A DNA stretch of 64,000 nt from Mycobacterium asiaticum DSM 44297 (GTDB lineage Bacteria > Actinomycetota > Actinomycetes > Mycobacteriales > Mycobacteriaceae): contig NZ_HG964938.1 in NCBI RefSeq assembly GCF_000613245.1, positions 716,965-780,964 on the forward strand, in the 5' to 3' direction. The translations under genes and the position numbers were made by a program. Below the pieces are notes generated by a model. It did no database searches. It was not told the DNA's origin and worked only from the letters and a program-made list of their open reading frames with translations. Shown in pieces: positions 8,470-17,078 of the stretch (positions are counted from its first letter, which is position 1; each line of letters begins with the position of its first letter).

Positions 8470-9071
8470 CAATCAACTCCCAGTCCGCGCAGACAGAACC
8501 GCGCTAAATGTTCGACGTCCGGTGCGCCCGGCCGGTCAGCCGAGCCCAGATACCGTCGCATCATGGCAATCGTGCAGCCGTAGACCGCGTCGACATCGCG
8601 GTCTACGTCCGAGCTGCCCATGGCGGTGACCGGCTCGACCAGCAGTTCACGCAGCGGCCGCAGCATCTGTTGGTCAGCGACAAGACCATTCGACAGCTGC
8701 CTCGCGGCGGCACTGCTCATGCTGCTCAGTTGCGGGTCGGCGACCTGGGCCACGGTGCCCTCGATCCAGCACGCAACCTTGTCTGAGGGACGGGATTGCT
8801 TGGCCATTTGATGCTGCAGGTAGGACACCACGATCCCGACGCCGCGTTCCATCACCGCCAGGATGAGATCGTCCTTCCCGGCGAAATATCGGTAGAACGC
8901 CTTGTTCGATGACCCGGCCTCGGCGACGATGTCGCTAACCCGGGGCGGCTCGGGCGCCACCCGCTCCATCACGCGAACCGCCGCGGCCAGGATGCGTTCC
9001 ACCTCCTCGGTGGCCTCGCGTTGCCGATCGTCGAGGGCGCGCTCGACGGCCGCGGTGACCCGATCGCTCAC
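8469..9071 (-). CDS. TetR family transcriptional regulator
   Basis: This 200-residue TetR-type repressor has an N-terminal helix-turn-helix (VSDIVAEAGSSNKAFYRYF, residues about 40-58) and a variable ligand-binding C-terminus. The GTG start at 9071 forms a GTGA overlap with the fadE stop, which decides the start over longer readings. It probably controls its own operon. The clean palindrome at 12212-12228 in front of the first gene is the best operator candidate, with an acyl-CoA the likely ligand (inference). Confidence 0.87.
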   Translation of the reverse strand: MSDRVTAAVERALDDRQREATEEVERILAAAVRVMERVAPEPPRVSDIVAEAGSSNKAFYRYFAGKDDLILAVMERGVGIVVSYLQHQMAKQSRPSDKVACWIEGTVAQVADPQLSSMSSAAARQLSNGLVADQQMLRPLRELLVEPVTAMGSSDVDRDVDAVYGCTIAMMRRYLGSADRPGAPDVEHLARFCLRGLGVD

Positions 9072-10375
9072 GGTGAACCCGGCAGTGCCGGAATGCGATC
9101 GATCAGGTCGCCGTACTTGGCCCGGGCGGCGTCGCGGCGGATGTCGCGCATCTCCCTGGGCCATTCGCCCTGCTCGGGCTCGTAGCCCTTGAGCAGCATG
9201 CGGGCCAGGTTGACCTTGTGTGCCTCGGTCGGCCCGTCGGCCAGTCCGAGCGCAATGCCGCCGAGCAGCATGTTCACCAACGGCAGCTGGTCACTGAGCC
9301 CGAGCGCACCATGCACCTGGATCGCCCGCATCGCAATGGATTTGAGCACTTGCGAGGCCAGGATCTTACAGACGCCGATCTCGGCGCGGGCCGCGCGTTC
9401 GTCACCGTTGTCGATCAGCCAAGCGGCGTGCAGGACGGTAAGCCGGAAAGGTGTCAGTTCGGTGTAGGAGTCGGCGATGAATTCCTGCACAAGCTGCTTG
9501 TCGGCCAGCGAACTGCCCTGGGTGTAACGGCTTTTCGCGCGCCGAGCCATCATCTCGACGGCCCGCTGGGCCAACCCGATCGAGCGCATCGCATGATGCA
9601 GCCGGCCGCCCGCCAGCCGTGTCTGCAGGATCAGGAAGCCTTGGCCGGGCTTACCCAGCAGCGCGTCCGCGCCCACCCGCACGTCGTCGTAGCGGACCAG
9701 GGCGTGTCCCGGTTCATGGGGATCCGATCCCACCAGGTGGTGGTTGGCCTCGATGGTCAGACCCGGTGTTCCTGCCGGAATCAGGAATGTGGAGGCGCCG
9801 TAGTGGACCGGTACGTCGGGATCGGTGATCGCGACGACGATGAAGAACGAGGCGACGGATGCGTTGGAGGAGAAGAATTTACGGCCGGTGATCACCCACT
9901 CGTCCCCGTCTTGTACTGCGCGGGTGTTGAAGACGCGCGGATCGGCGCCGCCCTGCGGTTCGGTCATCGAGAAACAGGAAAAGATCTCGCCGGACAGCAG
10001 GCCGGCCAGGTAGCGGTCCTTCTGCTCCTGGGTGCCGAAGCGGGCTAGGATCTCCGCGTTGCCAGTGTCGGGCGCCTGGGTTCCGAATATGATTGGCGCC
10101 CATGGGCTGCGGCCCAAGATCTCGTTGATCAGGGTCAACTTCACCGCGCCAAAGCCCTGCCCGCCGAGTTCGGGGCCCAGATGCGGCGCCCACAGGCCCT
10201 GATCGCGCACCTGCTGCTTGAGGGGGTCGACGATTCTTCGCCGTTCCTCGTTCAGGGGCAGGAACTCGCAGCCCGGGAACAGCACCTCAAGCGGCTCGAC
10301 CTCTTCGCGGACGAATTCGCGGACCCACTGCAGTTTCTTCTCGAACTCGGGCTCGGTGGAAAAGTCCCATGCCAT
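9068..10375 (-). CDS. acyl-CoA dehydrogenase, ACAD10/11-like
   Basis: This 435-residue FAD-dependent acyl-CoA dehydrogenase has the family signatures SCFSMTEPQGGADPR and WVITGRKFFSSNA in the mid domain. The C-terminal signature includes AIQVHGALGL and GPTEAHKVNLARMLL. Its overall style resembles the ACAD domain of human ACAD10/ACAD11. In those proteins that domain is fused to an APH-like kinase domain that here is a separate gene two positions upstream (11164-12189). The ACAD10/11 and bacterial LvaA/LvaC pairs dehydroxylate 4-hydroxyacyl-CoA through a phosphorylated intermediate; the same chemistry is inferred here. It starts 22 nt after the SDR stop. Confidence 0.85.
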   Translation of the reverse strand: MAWDFSTEPEFEKKLQWVREFVREEVEPLEVLFPGCEFLPLNEERRRIVDPLKQQVRDQGLWAPHLGPELGGQGFGAVKLTLINEILGRSPWAPIIFGTQAPDTGNAEILARFGTQEQKDRYLAGLLSGEIFSCFSMTEPQGGADPRVFNTRAVQDGDEWVITGRKFFSSNASVASFFIVVAITDPDVPVHYGASTFLIPAGTPGLTIEANHHLVGSDPHEPGHALVRYDDVRVGADALLGKPGQGFLILQTRLAGGRLHHAMRSIGLAQRAVEMMARRAKSRYTQGSSLADKQLVQEFIADSYTELTPFRLTVLHAAWLIDNGDERAARAEIGVCKILASQVLKSIAMRAIQVHGALGLSDQLPLVNMLLGGIALGLADGPTEAHKVNLARMLLKGYEPEQGEWPREMRDIRRDAARAKYGDLIDRIPALPGSP

Positions 10376-10397
10376 CGGATGCTCCTATCTGCCCCTA

Positions 10398-11162
10398 TCA
10401 GGGAATGCCGCCATCGGCCCGCACGATCGAACCGGTGGTGAAACTGGAAGCTTCAGACGCCAAAAACAGCGCAGCGCCCACGATTTCGGGTGGGCTGCCC
10501 GCGCGCTTCAACGACAGGTGGCCGAACATCTCCGCGCCCCGCTCATCGAGATTCCACGCTTTGCTCACATCGGTCAGGAACGGTCCGGCCATCAGCGTGT
10601 TGACCCGCACCGCCGGACCGAAGGCACGCGCGAAACCCTCGGTCATCGCGTTGAGCCCGGCCTTGGCCGCCGCATAGGGCACGATGTCCGGACTCGGGCG
10701 CAACGACCCCGCCGAACTCACGTTGATGATCGAGCCGCGGCCGGCCGCCACCATCCGCTCACCTACTAGCGCCGAAAGGCGGAACGGGCCTTTGAGATTC
10801 AGGTTGAACACCGAGTCGTAGAGCTTCTCGGTGACGTCGGACAGTTTGCCGTAGAGCGGGGACATGCCGGCATTGTTGATCAGGGTGTCGACCTTGCCGA
10901 ACCGGTCGTACGTCGCCTCGACCAAACCGTCGAGCTGGTCCCAGCGTCCCACATGCACCTGGTAAGGCATTGCGGCGCGCCCGGTTTCGGTCTCGATCTC
11001 CGTTGCGACCGCCACGCAGTTGTCCATGTTGCGGCTGGCGATCACCACGTCGGCCCCGCAGCGCGCCACGCCGAACGCCATCTCCCGGCCCAACCCGCGG
11101 CTGCCGCCGGTGATCAGCACCACCTGATCGGTCAAGTCGAAAAGCTGGTCGGCATAACCCAT
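10398..11162 (-). CDS. short-chain dehydrogenase/reductase
   Basis: This 254-residue classical SDR has the cofactor loop TGGSRGLGREMA, the structural NNAG, the catalytic Ser in IINVSSAGS, the Y-x-x-x-K in VPYAAAKAGLN, and the usual end SIVRADGGIP. The ATG at 11162 (MGYADQLF) is one base past the APH stop. It most likely oxidises a hydroxyacyl intermediate in the operon's pathway (inference). Confidence 0.85.
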   Translation of the reverse strand: MGYADQLFDLTDQVVLITGGSRGLGREMAFGVARCGADVVIASRNMDNCVAVATEIETETGRAAMPYQVHVGRWDQLDGLVEATYDRFGKVDTLINNAGMSPLYGKLSDVTEKLYDSVFNLNLKGPFRLSALVGERMVAAGRGSIINVSSAGSLRPSPDIVPYAAAKAGLNAMTEGFARAFGPAVRVNTLMAGPFLTDVSKAWNLDERGAEMFGHLSLKRAGSPPEIVGAALFLASEASSFTTGSIVRADGGIP

Positions 11163-11163
11163 G

Positions 11164-12189
11164 TCAGTGCACCTTAGCGGTCCGGGATAGTTCGGCCGCC
11201 GTCGCAATCAGCTGCAAGATCATCGGTCCGAACGCGTCGGTGATCTTCGGATCGACCCGCCCCGTCCGCACCCCTGCCGCGTACGTCTTCTCCAACACGA
11301 TGCCCAGCTTCCAATTCGCCAACACCAGGTAGTAATCGATGTTCTCGGTGGACAATCCGCTGATCGACTCGTAGTGCTCCAACAATTCACCGCGTTTGGG
11401 CATCCCGGCCATATCGAGGTAAAAGCCATCGGCGCGAGGTTCCTCACCGTCGTAACCCAGCAGCGCCCAGGCGAGGTCCAGCAACGGATCACCGACCGTG
11501 GTCATCTCCCAGTCCACGATCGCGGCAAGTCGCGCCAACCCCCCATGCTCGAACATCACATTGGCGAACTGGTAGTCGCCGTGCATGATGCCGGGCGTGT
11601 AGTGCGCAGGACGGTTGCGGCGCAGCCAGTCCGACGCGGTGTCCAGCCCGGGTAGCTCGCGCACCTGGTAGGCCGAGAGGAACTTCAGCCAGCGGTCCAC
11701 CTGCCGGTCATGGAAGCCCTCGGGACGCCCGAAGCCGTCGAGGCCCTGCGCGCGCCAGTCCACCCGGCCGAGTTTCGCGGCACCCTCGACAAGCTGGAAC
11801 GCCAGTCCGCGCCGGGCCTGCAGGTCGGTGTCGAACGGCGCTCGCCAGCCGCCGTCCATCGGGCTCCAGCCGTCGATCGCGCGCATGACGTAGAACGGCA
11901 GGCCCAGCACCGAGCCGGTTTCGTCGGCGGCGATCAGCTCCGCATGCGGCACGTCCGTCCCGCGCAGCGCCCGCACCAGCCGGATCTCGCGCAACAACCC
12001 GTCGATCCGGGCCGCATCGGCGCGCGGGCCCGGCATCCGCAGCACCATCCGCTCGGGACCGCGATGCACAAGGTACAAAGTGTTCTGCGAGCCACCGCTG
12101 AGCTGATCCAGTACCGGTTCCTCGCCCTGGCCCGGGGCGCCGTTGGCGTCCAGCCAGCGCCCCAACACGTCACCGGCAATCGCCATCAT
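11164..12189 (-). CDS. APH-like acyl-CoA kinase / phosphotransferase family protein
   Basis: This 341-residue protein kinase-like phosphotransferase has the APH catalytic loop IMHGDYQFANV and the metal-binding VDWEMTTVGDPLLD. It is of the type found fused to or beside ACAD10/11-like dehydrogenases, not an antibiotic-resistance enzyme. As first gene of the operon it may phosphorylate the hydroxyl of a hydroxyacyl-CoA (inference from the LvaA / ACAD11 precedent). Start choice is uncertain: two adjacent ATGs (12189, 12186) and a GTG at 12195 with a GGAG 8 nt upstream are all possible. Confidence 0.82.
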   Translation of the reverse strand: MMAIAGDVLGRWLDANGAPGQGEEPVLDQLSGGSQNTLYLVHRGPERMVLRMPGPRADAARIDGLLREIRLVRALRGTDVPHAELIAADETGSVLGLPFYVMRAIDGWSPMDGGWRAPFDTDLQARRGLAFQLVEGAAKLGRVDWRAQGLDGFGRPEGFHDRQVDRWLKFLSAYQVRELPGLDTASDWLRRNRPAHYTPGIMHGDYQFANVMFEHGGLARLAAIVDWEMTTVGDPLLDLAWALLGYDGEEPRADGFYLDMAGMPKRGELLEHYESISGLSTENIDYYLVLANWKLGIVLEKTYAAGVRTGRVDPKITDAFGPMILQLIATAAELSRTAKVH

Positions 12190-12211
12190 CCGCACGCCCC
12201 AATCTCCGCTG

Positions 12212-12228
12212 GGAGAATAGCATTCTCC
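12212..12228. promoter_or_regulatory. palindromic operator candidate before the APH-FadE operon
   Basis: This is a perfect inverted repeat, GGAGAAT-AGC-ATTCTCC, located 23 nt upstream of the APH-like start and 44 nt upstream of the divergent phosphatase start. The position between two divergent units and the 17-bp size fit a TetR-dimer site, presumably for the TetR encoded in the operon. Confidence 0.55.
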
Positions 12229-12272
12229 GCCGCATGAGCGACCGGCGGATCCGCGCATGCGAGGCTTGCCGG

Positions 12273-12881
12273 ATGCAACTGCTCCTGATCCGGCATGCCT
12301 TGCCGCTGCGCAGCGATCACGGCGAGGGTTCCGATCCGGAATTGTCCGACACCGGCTTTGAGCAGGTCGCGCGCCTGCCTGAGGCGCTGGACCGGTTCCC
12401 GGTCACGCGTCTGGTCAGCAGCCCCCAGCGGCGCGCCATCCAGACCGCGGAGCCGGTCGCGGCGGCTCGGGGGTTATCCATCGAAATCGACGATCGTCTG
12501 GCCGAATACGACCGCGACCAGCCGCATTACATCCCGATCGAGCAGATCCGCACCGAGTTCCCGCAGGAATGGGCCCGCATGTCGCAAGGGCACCTGCCCA
12601 GCACCGTGGACGAGGACGCGTTTCGCGCCCGGGTCCGCGCGGCAATCGACGACCTGGTCGCCGCCGCCGACCCGGATGAGACGATCGCGGCGTTCAGCCA
12701 CGGCGGCGTGATCAACGTCGTGCTGCACGACATCCTGGGCACCGCCCGGCTGTTGTCCTTCCCCATCGACTACGCCTCGGTGACCCGGTTGCTGTTCTCC
12801 CGGTCCGGTCAGGCGACGGTGGCGTCGGTCAACGGCACCGAACACGTCTGGGACCTGTTGCCCCGGAATCAACGGTCCTAG
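12273..12881 (+). CDS. histidine phosphatase (phosphoglycerate mutase-like) family protein
   Basis: This 202-residue histidine phosphatase begins at MQLLLIRHALPL, where RHA holds the catalytic His. Downstream are SSPQRRAIQTAEP and the second catalytic His in AAFSHGGVINVVLHD. An upstream in-frame ATG at 12234 would cover the palindrome region and is less likely. It lies 23 nt before the fadE36-like gene and is divergent from the other APH gene. The substrate is unknown; pairing with APH-type kinases suggests a phosphorylated small molecule or acyl-CoA. Confidence 0.8.
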   Translation: MQLLLIRHALPLRSDHGEGSDPELSDTGFEQVARLPEALDRFPVTRLVSSPQRRAIQTAEPVAAARGLSIEIDDRLAEYDRDQPHYIPIEQIRTEFPQEWARMSQGHLPSTVDEDAFRARVRAAIDDLVAAADPDETIAAFSHGGVINVVLHDILGTARLLSFPIDYASVTRLLFSRSGQATVASVNGTEHVWDLLPRNQRS

Positions 12882-12904
12882 TTGGTCGGTGGTAAACAAG
12901 TTCG

Positions 12905-13954
12905 GTGACCTCGACTGACCGACTCAACGGGCTCGACCTGCCCGCGTTGGACCGGTACCTGCGTTCACTCGACATTGCACGCGACGGGGAGCTGCGCGGC
13001 GAATTCATTTCCGGCGGCCGCTCCAATCTGACCTTCCGCGTGTACGACGACGCCACGAGCTGGCTGGTCCGGCGACCGCCGTTGCACGGGCTGACGCCCT
13101 CGGCGCACGACATGAGCCGCGAGTACAAGGTTGTTGCCGCACTGCAGGACACCCCGGTTCCGGTGGCGCGCACGGTTGCCCTGTGCGACGACGAGTCGGT
13201 GTTGGGCGCGCCGTTCCAGATCGTCGAATTCGTTGACGGGCAGGTGGTGCGCCGTCGTGCTCAGCTGGAGTCGCTGGGCCGCCGGGCCATCGACGGTTGC
13301 GTCGATGCGCTGATCCGCGTCCTGGTGGACCTGCACAATGTCGACCCCGACTCCGTCGGGCTGAGCGACTTCGGCAAACCCAGCGGATATCTGGAACGTC
13401 AGGTGCGGCGGTGGGGATCGCAATGGCAGCTGGTGCGGCTGCCCGACGACCGCCGCGACGACGACGTCGAGCGCCTGCATGCCGCGCTGCAACGAAGCAT
13501 TCCCCAGCAGAGCCGTGTGTCGATCGTCCACGGCGACTATCGGATCGACAACACCATCCTGGACTCGCAGGACCCGACGCAGGTGCGGGCGGTGGTGGAC
13601 TGGGAGCTGTCCACTTTGGGCGACCCGATCAGCGACGCGGCCCTGATGTGCGTCTACCGCGATCCGGCGCTGGACCTGATCATCGACACCCAGGCGGCGT
13701 GGACCTCCCCGCTGCTTCCCACCGCCGACGAATTGGCCGACCGGTACTCGCTGGTGTCCGGGCAACCGCTCGGGCAGTGGGAGTTCTACATGGCGCTGGC
13801 GTACTTCAAGCTCGCCATCATCGCGGCCGGGATCGATTTCCGTCGTCGGATGGCCGAGCAGGCCGACGGCAAGGCGGATTCGACGGACGACGCGCCCGAG
13901 GTGGTGGCGCCGTTGATCTCCCGCGGACTGGCCGAGATCGCCCGGCTGACCTAA
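12905..13954 (+). CDS. fadE36: APH-like phosphotransferase (annotated FadE36 in M. tuberculosis)
   Basis: This 349-residue protein is the orthologue of Rv3761c. Despite the fadE name it is an aminoglycoside-phosphotransferase-fold protein, with a nucleotide loop GGRSNLTFRVYD, catalytic loop SIVHGDYRIDNTILD and metal motif VDWELSTLGDPISD. No FAD or acyl-CoA dehydrogenase signature is present. Its GTG start lies 23 nt after the histidine phosphatase, so the two are probably co-transcribed. It is convergent with the LapA-like gene; the stops overlap by 3 nt (CTAA). Confidence 0.88.
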   Translation: MTSTDRLNGLDLPALDRYLRSLDIARDGELRGEFISGGRSNLTFRVYDDATSWLVRRPPLHGLTPSAHDMSREYKVVAALQDTPVPVARTVALCDDESVLGAPFQIVEFVDGQVVRRRAQLESLGRRAIDGCVDALIRVLVDLHNVDPDSVGLSDFGKPSGYLERQVRRWGSQWQLVRLPDDRRDDDVERLHAALQRSIPQQSRVSIVHGDYRIDNTILDSQDPTQVRAVVDWELSTLGDPISDAALMCVYRDPALDLIIDTQAAWTSPLLPTADELADRYSLVSGQPLGQWEFYMALAYFKLAIIAAGIDFRRRMAEQADGKADSTDDAPEVVAPLISRGLAEIARLT

Positions 13955-14307
13955 CGGGGAACGGCGGACAAATTCTTCTTGGCCGCCCGGCGCAACTGAA
14001 CAATCCGGACGGTGCCGGCGGCGACGGTGATCAGGCCGCCGATGACCGCCCCTAACAGGATCGCCACGCCGAGCGGCAGCGTCCAGTGCCAGCCCAGGAA
14101 CGTGAACGCCGTCGATGCCGTGTTCTGAGCGATGAAGATCAACAGCAGGATCAGAATCAGGAATCCCGCGATCAGCGCCGACCACAAGGCGCCCGCACGG
14201 GTGAACTTGGACGCCGGGTCTTTCGTCGTCGTACGGGATGGGGGCCCGGGACGGCGAGGCGGCGGCGGTGGCTGATCCGCCGGGGGCGAGCCAGAGGGAG
14301 TGCTCAT
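13951..14307 (-). CDS. LapA-domain membrane protein (Rv3760-like)
   Basis: This 118-residue membrane protein has a Pro-rich cytoplasmic N-terminus (about 1-35), two transmembrane segments (about 40-62 and 72-95) linked by QNTASTAFTFLGWHW, and a basic tail (RRAAKKNL). This is the LapA / DUF1049 layout. The ATG at 14307 follows GGAG and begins MSTPSGSPPAD; a longer reading is possible but has no supporting signal. It is divergent from proX. The biological role is unknown in mycobacteria. Confidence 0.75.
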   Translation of the reverse strand: MSTPSGSPPADQPPPPPRRPGPPSRTTTKDPASKFTRAGALWSALIAGFLILILLLIFIAQNTASTAFTFLGWHWTLPLGVAILLGAVIGGLITVAAGTVRIVQLRRAAKKNLSAVPR

Positions 14308-14379
14308 GTCTCCATCTTTGTCCCGTGCCGCCCGGATTGAAACCAACATTTGCATCTTGGTCGGGATAGTGTCTGCAAC

Positions 14380-15300
14380 GTGAGGATGCTGCGGCGCGCG
14401 GCGCTCGCCGCGGTGGCGTGCCTGGTTGCGGCGTGCGGCAGTCCCGATCCGTTCGGGTCGGGCATGGGCGGCCCGAAATCCATCGTCGTCGGATCCGGCG
14501 ACTTCCCCGAATCCGAGATCGTCGCGGAGATCTATGCACAAGCCTTGCAGGCCAACGGATTCGACGTCGGTCGCCGAATGGGTATCGGTAGCCGCGAGAC
14601 CTACATCCCGGCGCTGAAGGACCATTCCATCGACCTGGTGCCCGAATACATCGGCAACCTGCTGCTCTACTTCGAGCCGAAGTCCAAAGTGACCGTCCTG
14701 GACGCGGTCGAATTGGAGCTCTACCGGCAGTTGCCCGGCGATCTGTCCATCCTCACCCCCTCGCCGGCGTCGGACACCGACACGGTCACAGTCACCGGCG
14801 CGACGGCTAACCGGTGGAACCTCAAGACGATCGCCGACCTGGCGGCCCACTCCGCCGAAGTACGCTTCGCCGCCCCGTCGGCGTTCGCCACCCGGCCCTC
14901 CGGGTTACCAGGGTTACGCCAGAAGTACGGGCTGAACATCGCGCAGGGCAATTTCGTCACCATCAACGACGGCGGCGGCGCGGTGACGGTGCGTGCGCTC
15001 GTCGAGGGAACGGCTACTGCGGCCAACATCTTCAGCACTTCACCGGCGGTGGTGCAGGAGCACCTGGTGGTACTGGCGGACCCTGAACACAACTTTCTAG
15101 CCGGCAACATCGTGCCCCTGGTGAACTCGCAGAAGAAGTCGGACCGGCTCAAGGATGTGCTGGATGCGGTGTCGGCGAAGCTGACCACCGAGGGCATTGC
15201 CGAACTGAATGTGGCGGTATCGGGTAACGGAGGAGCAGATCCTGACCAGGCTGCCCGCAAATGGGTGCATGACAACGGCTTCGATCACGCGATCGGGTAG
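14380..15300 (+). CDS. proX: osmoprotectant-binding lipoprotein ProX
   Basis: This 306-residue substrate-binding lipoprotein belongs to an OpuC/ProU-type quaternary-amine transporter. The signal peptide starts at a GTG (VRMLRRAALAAV) and ends in lipobox LVAAC. The mature OpuAC domain starts SIVVGSGDFPESEIVAEIYAQ and is strongly like M. tuberculosis ProX (Rv3759c). It binds betaine-like osmolytes by homology. It is first of five genes: 3 nt to proV, then overlaps through proW and proZ, then the DUF1089 gene. Confidence 0.9.
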   Translation: MRMLRRAALAAVACLVAACGSPDPFGSGMGGPKSIVVGSGDFPESEIVAEIYAQALQANGFDVGRRMGIGSRETYIPALKDHSIDLVPEYIGNLLLYFEPKSKVTVLDAVELELYRQLPGDLSILTPSPASDTDTVTVTGATANRWNLKTIADLAAHSAEVRFAAPSAFATRPSGLPGLRQKYGLNIAQGNFVTINDGGGAVTVRALVEGTATAANIFSTSPAVVQEHLVVLADPEHNFLAGNIVPLVNSQKKSDRLKDVLDAVSAKLTTEGIAELNVAVSGNGGADPDQAARKWVHDNGFDHAIG

Positions 15301-15303
15301 TAG

Positions 15304-16398
15304 TTGATCACCTTCGACAACGTCAGCAAGGTCTTCGGCAACGGCGCGACGGCCGTGGACCGGTTGAGCTTGCACGTCCCCGCCGGTGAACTGACCGTCT
15401 TCGTCGGTTCCTCCGGCTGCGGCAAAACCACCGCGCTGCGAATGATCAACCGGATGGTCGACCCGACGTCGGGCTCCGTGACCGTCGACGGCGCGGACGT
15501 TTCGACCGTCAACCCGGTGCGGTTGCGGCGCGGAATCGGCTATGTCATCCAGAACGCCGGGTTGATGCCGCATCAACGGGTGATCGACAACGTCGCGGCG
15601 GTGCCAGTGCTCCGGGGGGAGTCCCGGCGCGCGGCGCGTGCGGCCGCCTACGAAGTACTGGAGCGGGTCGGCCTGAATCCTCAAGTGGCGTCTCGCTATC
15701 CGGCGCAACTGTCCGGCGGCGAACAGCAGCGTGTCGGTGTGGCGCGGGCGTTGGCCGCGGACCCACCGATCCTGCTTATGGACGAGCCGTTCTCTGCCGT
15801 CGACCCCGTTGTCCGGCACACCCTGCAGAATGAAATCCTTCGTCTGCAAAGCGAATTGCACAAGACGGTGGTGTTCGTGACCCATGACATCGACGAGGCG
15901 CTGCGGCTCGCCGACCGGGTTGCGGTGTTCGGCACCGGCGGTGTGTTGCAGCAGTACGACGAACCTGCGCGCTTGCTCGCGCGCCCCGCGAACGACTTTG
16001 TGGCCAGGTTTATCGGGCTCGGCCGCGGCTACCGGTGGCTGCAGCTGCTCGATGCGGCCGGGCTGCCCCTGCACGACATCGACCGGGTGTCCACCAATGA
16101 CCTTGCCGGCGCTGAACTTTCAGACGGCTGGATATTGGTGGTCGACGCCGGGGGTGAGTCGGTGGGATGGATCGACGCCGACGGGCTGCGGCGGTACCGA
16201 GGCGGTGAGCCGCTCACAGCGATTCTCACGCCCGTCGGTTCGGTGTTCCACGTCGACGGCAATCTCAGTCAGGCGCTGGATGCGGCGTTGGCGTCCCCGT
16301 CATCGATGGGCGTGGCCGTGGATCGTGGGCACAAGGTCGTCGGTGGCATCCTGGCCGGCGACGTGCTGGCCGCCGCAGAAGCCCGGCGGCGGACCTGA
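15304..16398 (+). CDS. proV: osmoprotectant ABC transporter ATPase ProV
   Basis: This 364-residue ABC ATPase has Walker A GSSGCGKTT (about 35-43), Q-loop IQNAG, signature LSGGEQQR, Walker B ILLMDEPF and the H-loop in VFVTHDIDEA. A C-terminal region (about 245-360) looks like paired CBS domains, the ionic-strength sensor of this family. The start is a TTG at 15304 directly after the proX stop. The stop overlaps the proW ATG (TGATG). Confidence 0.9.
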   Translation: MITFDNVSKVFGNGATAVDRLSLHVPAGELTVFVGSSGCGKTTALRMINRMVDPTSGSVTVDGADVSTVNPVRLRRGIGYVIQNAGLMPHQRVIDNVAAVPVLRGESRRAARAAAYEVLERVGLNPQVASRYPAQLSGGEQQRVGVARALAADPPILLMDEPFSAVDPVVRHTLQNEILRLQSELHKTVVFVTHDIDEALRLADRVAVFGTGGVLQQYDEPARLLARPANDFVARFIGLGRGYRWLQLLDAAGLPLHDIDRVSTNDLAGAELSDGWILVVDAGGESVGWIDADGLRRYRGGEPLTAILTPVGSVFHVDGNLSQALDAALASPSSMGVAVDRGHKVVGGILAGDVLAAAEARRRT

Positions 16399-17078
16399 TG
16401 CACTACCTGCTGAACCACCTGAGCACCGCGTGGGCGCTGACCGTCGTCCACCTGCGGCTGTCGCTGGTGCCGGTTGTCGTCGGAATGGCGATCGCGGTGC
16501 CCCTCGGACTTGCGGTGCAGCACGCCCCGATGTTGCGGCGGTTGACCACGGCTACCGCCAGCGTGGTCTTCACCATCCCGTCGCTGGCGTTGTTCGTGGT
16601 ACTGCCGCTGATCTTGGGCACCAGGATTCTCGACGAGGCCAACGTCATGGTGGCGCTGACGGCCTACACCGCCGCGCTGATGGTGCGCGCGGTGCTTGAG
16701 GCGCTGGACGCGGTTCCGGCGCACGTCCGCGAGGCGGCCATCGCGATCGGCTATGCGCCCGTCGCCCGTATGCTGAAAGTTGAACTGCCGCTGTCGATTC
16801 CGGTGCTGGTGGCCGGATTGCGGGTGGTGGTGGTGACCAACATCGCGATGGTCTCGGTGGGATCGGTGATCGGCATCGGGGGGCTGGGCACCTGGTTCAC
16901 CGCGGGATTTCAAACGAACAAGAGCGATCAGATCCTGGCCGGCATCATTGCCATGTTCGCCCTGGCGGTCGTCATCGACACCGTGCTCAGCCTGCTCGGC
17001 CGATTGGCCACGCCGTGGGAGCGCGCGTCAAGGGACCGTGGCCGATTGCGGTCCCCGCTCGTAGGCGGCGCCCGATGA
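16398..17078 (+). CDS. proW: osmoprotectant ABC transporter permease ProW
   Basis: This 226-residue inner-membrane permease has five or six hydrophobic segments. The coupling-helix (EAA) loop is HVREAAIAIGYAPVARMLKVELP, of which the EAA...G core is diagnostic. It has the GIGGLGTWFTAGF segment seen in betaine permeases. It forms a heterodimer with ProZ. Overlaps: 1 nt with proV and 4 nt (ATGA) with proZ. Confidence 0.88.
   Translation: MHYLLNHLSTAWALTVVHLRLSLVPVVVGMAIAVPLGLAVQHAPMLRRLTTATASVVFTIPSLALFVVLPLILGTRILDEANVMVALTAYTAALMVRAVLEALDAVPAHVREAAIAIGYAPVARMLKVELPLSIPVLVAGLRVVVVTNIAMVSVGSVIGIGGLGTWFTAGFQTNKSDQILAGIIAMFALAVVIDTVLSLLGRLATPWERASRDRGRLRSPLVGGAR

Noticed and set aside
11164..12189. 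Aminoglycoside resistance gene
   Set aside because: The APH fold is present, but operon context with an ACAD10/11-like dehydrogenase and SDR points to acyl-CoA metabolism.
12965..14539. 524-codon minus-strand frame covering fadE36 and the LapA-like gene
   Set aside because: It is antisense to a recognisable APH-fold gene and spans unrelated genes; composition is Arg/His-rich noise.
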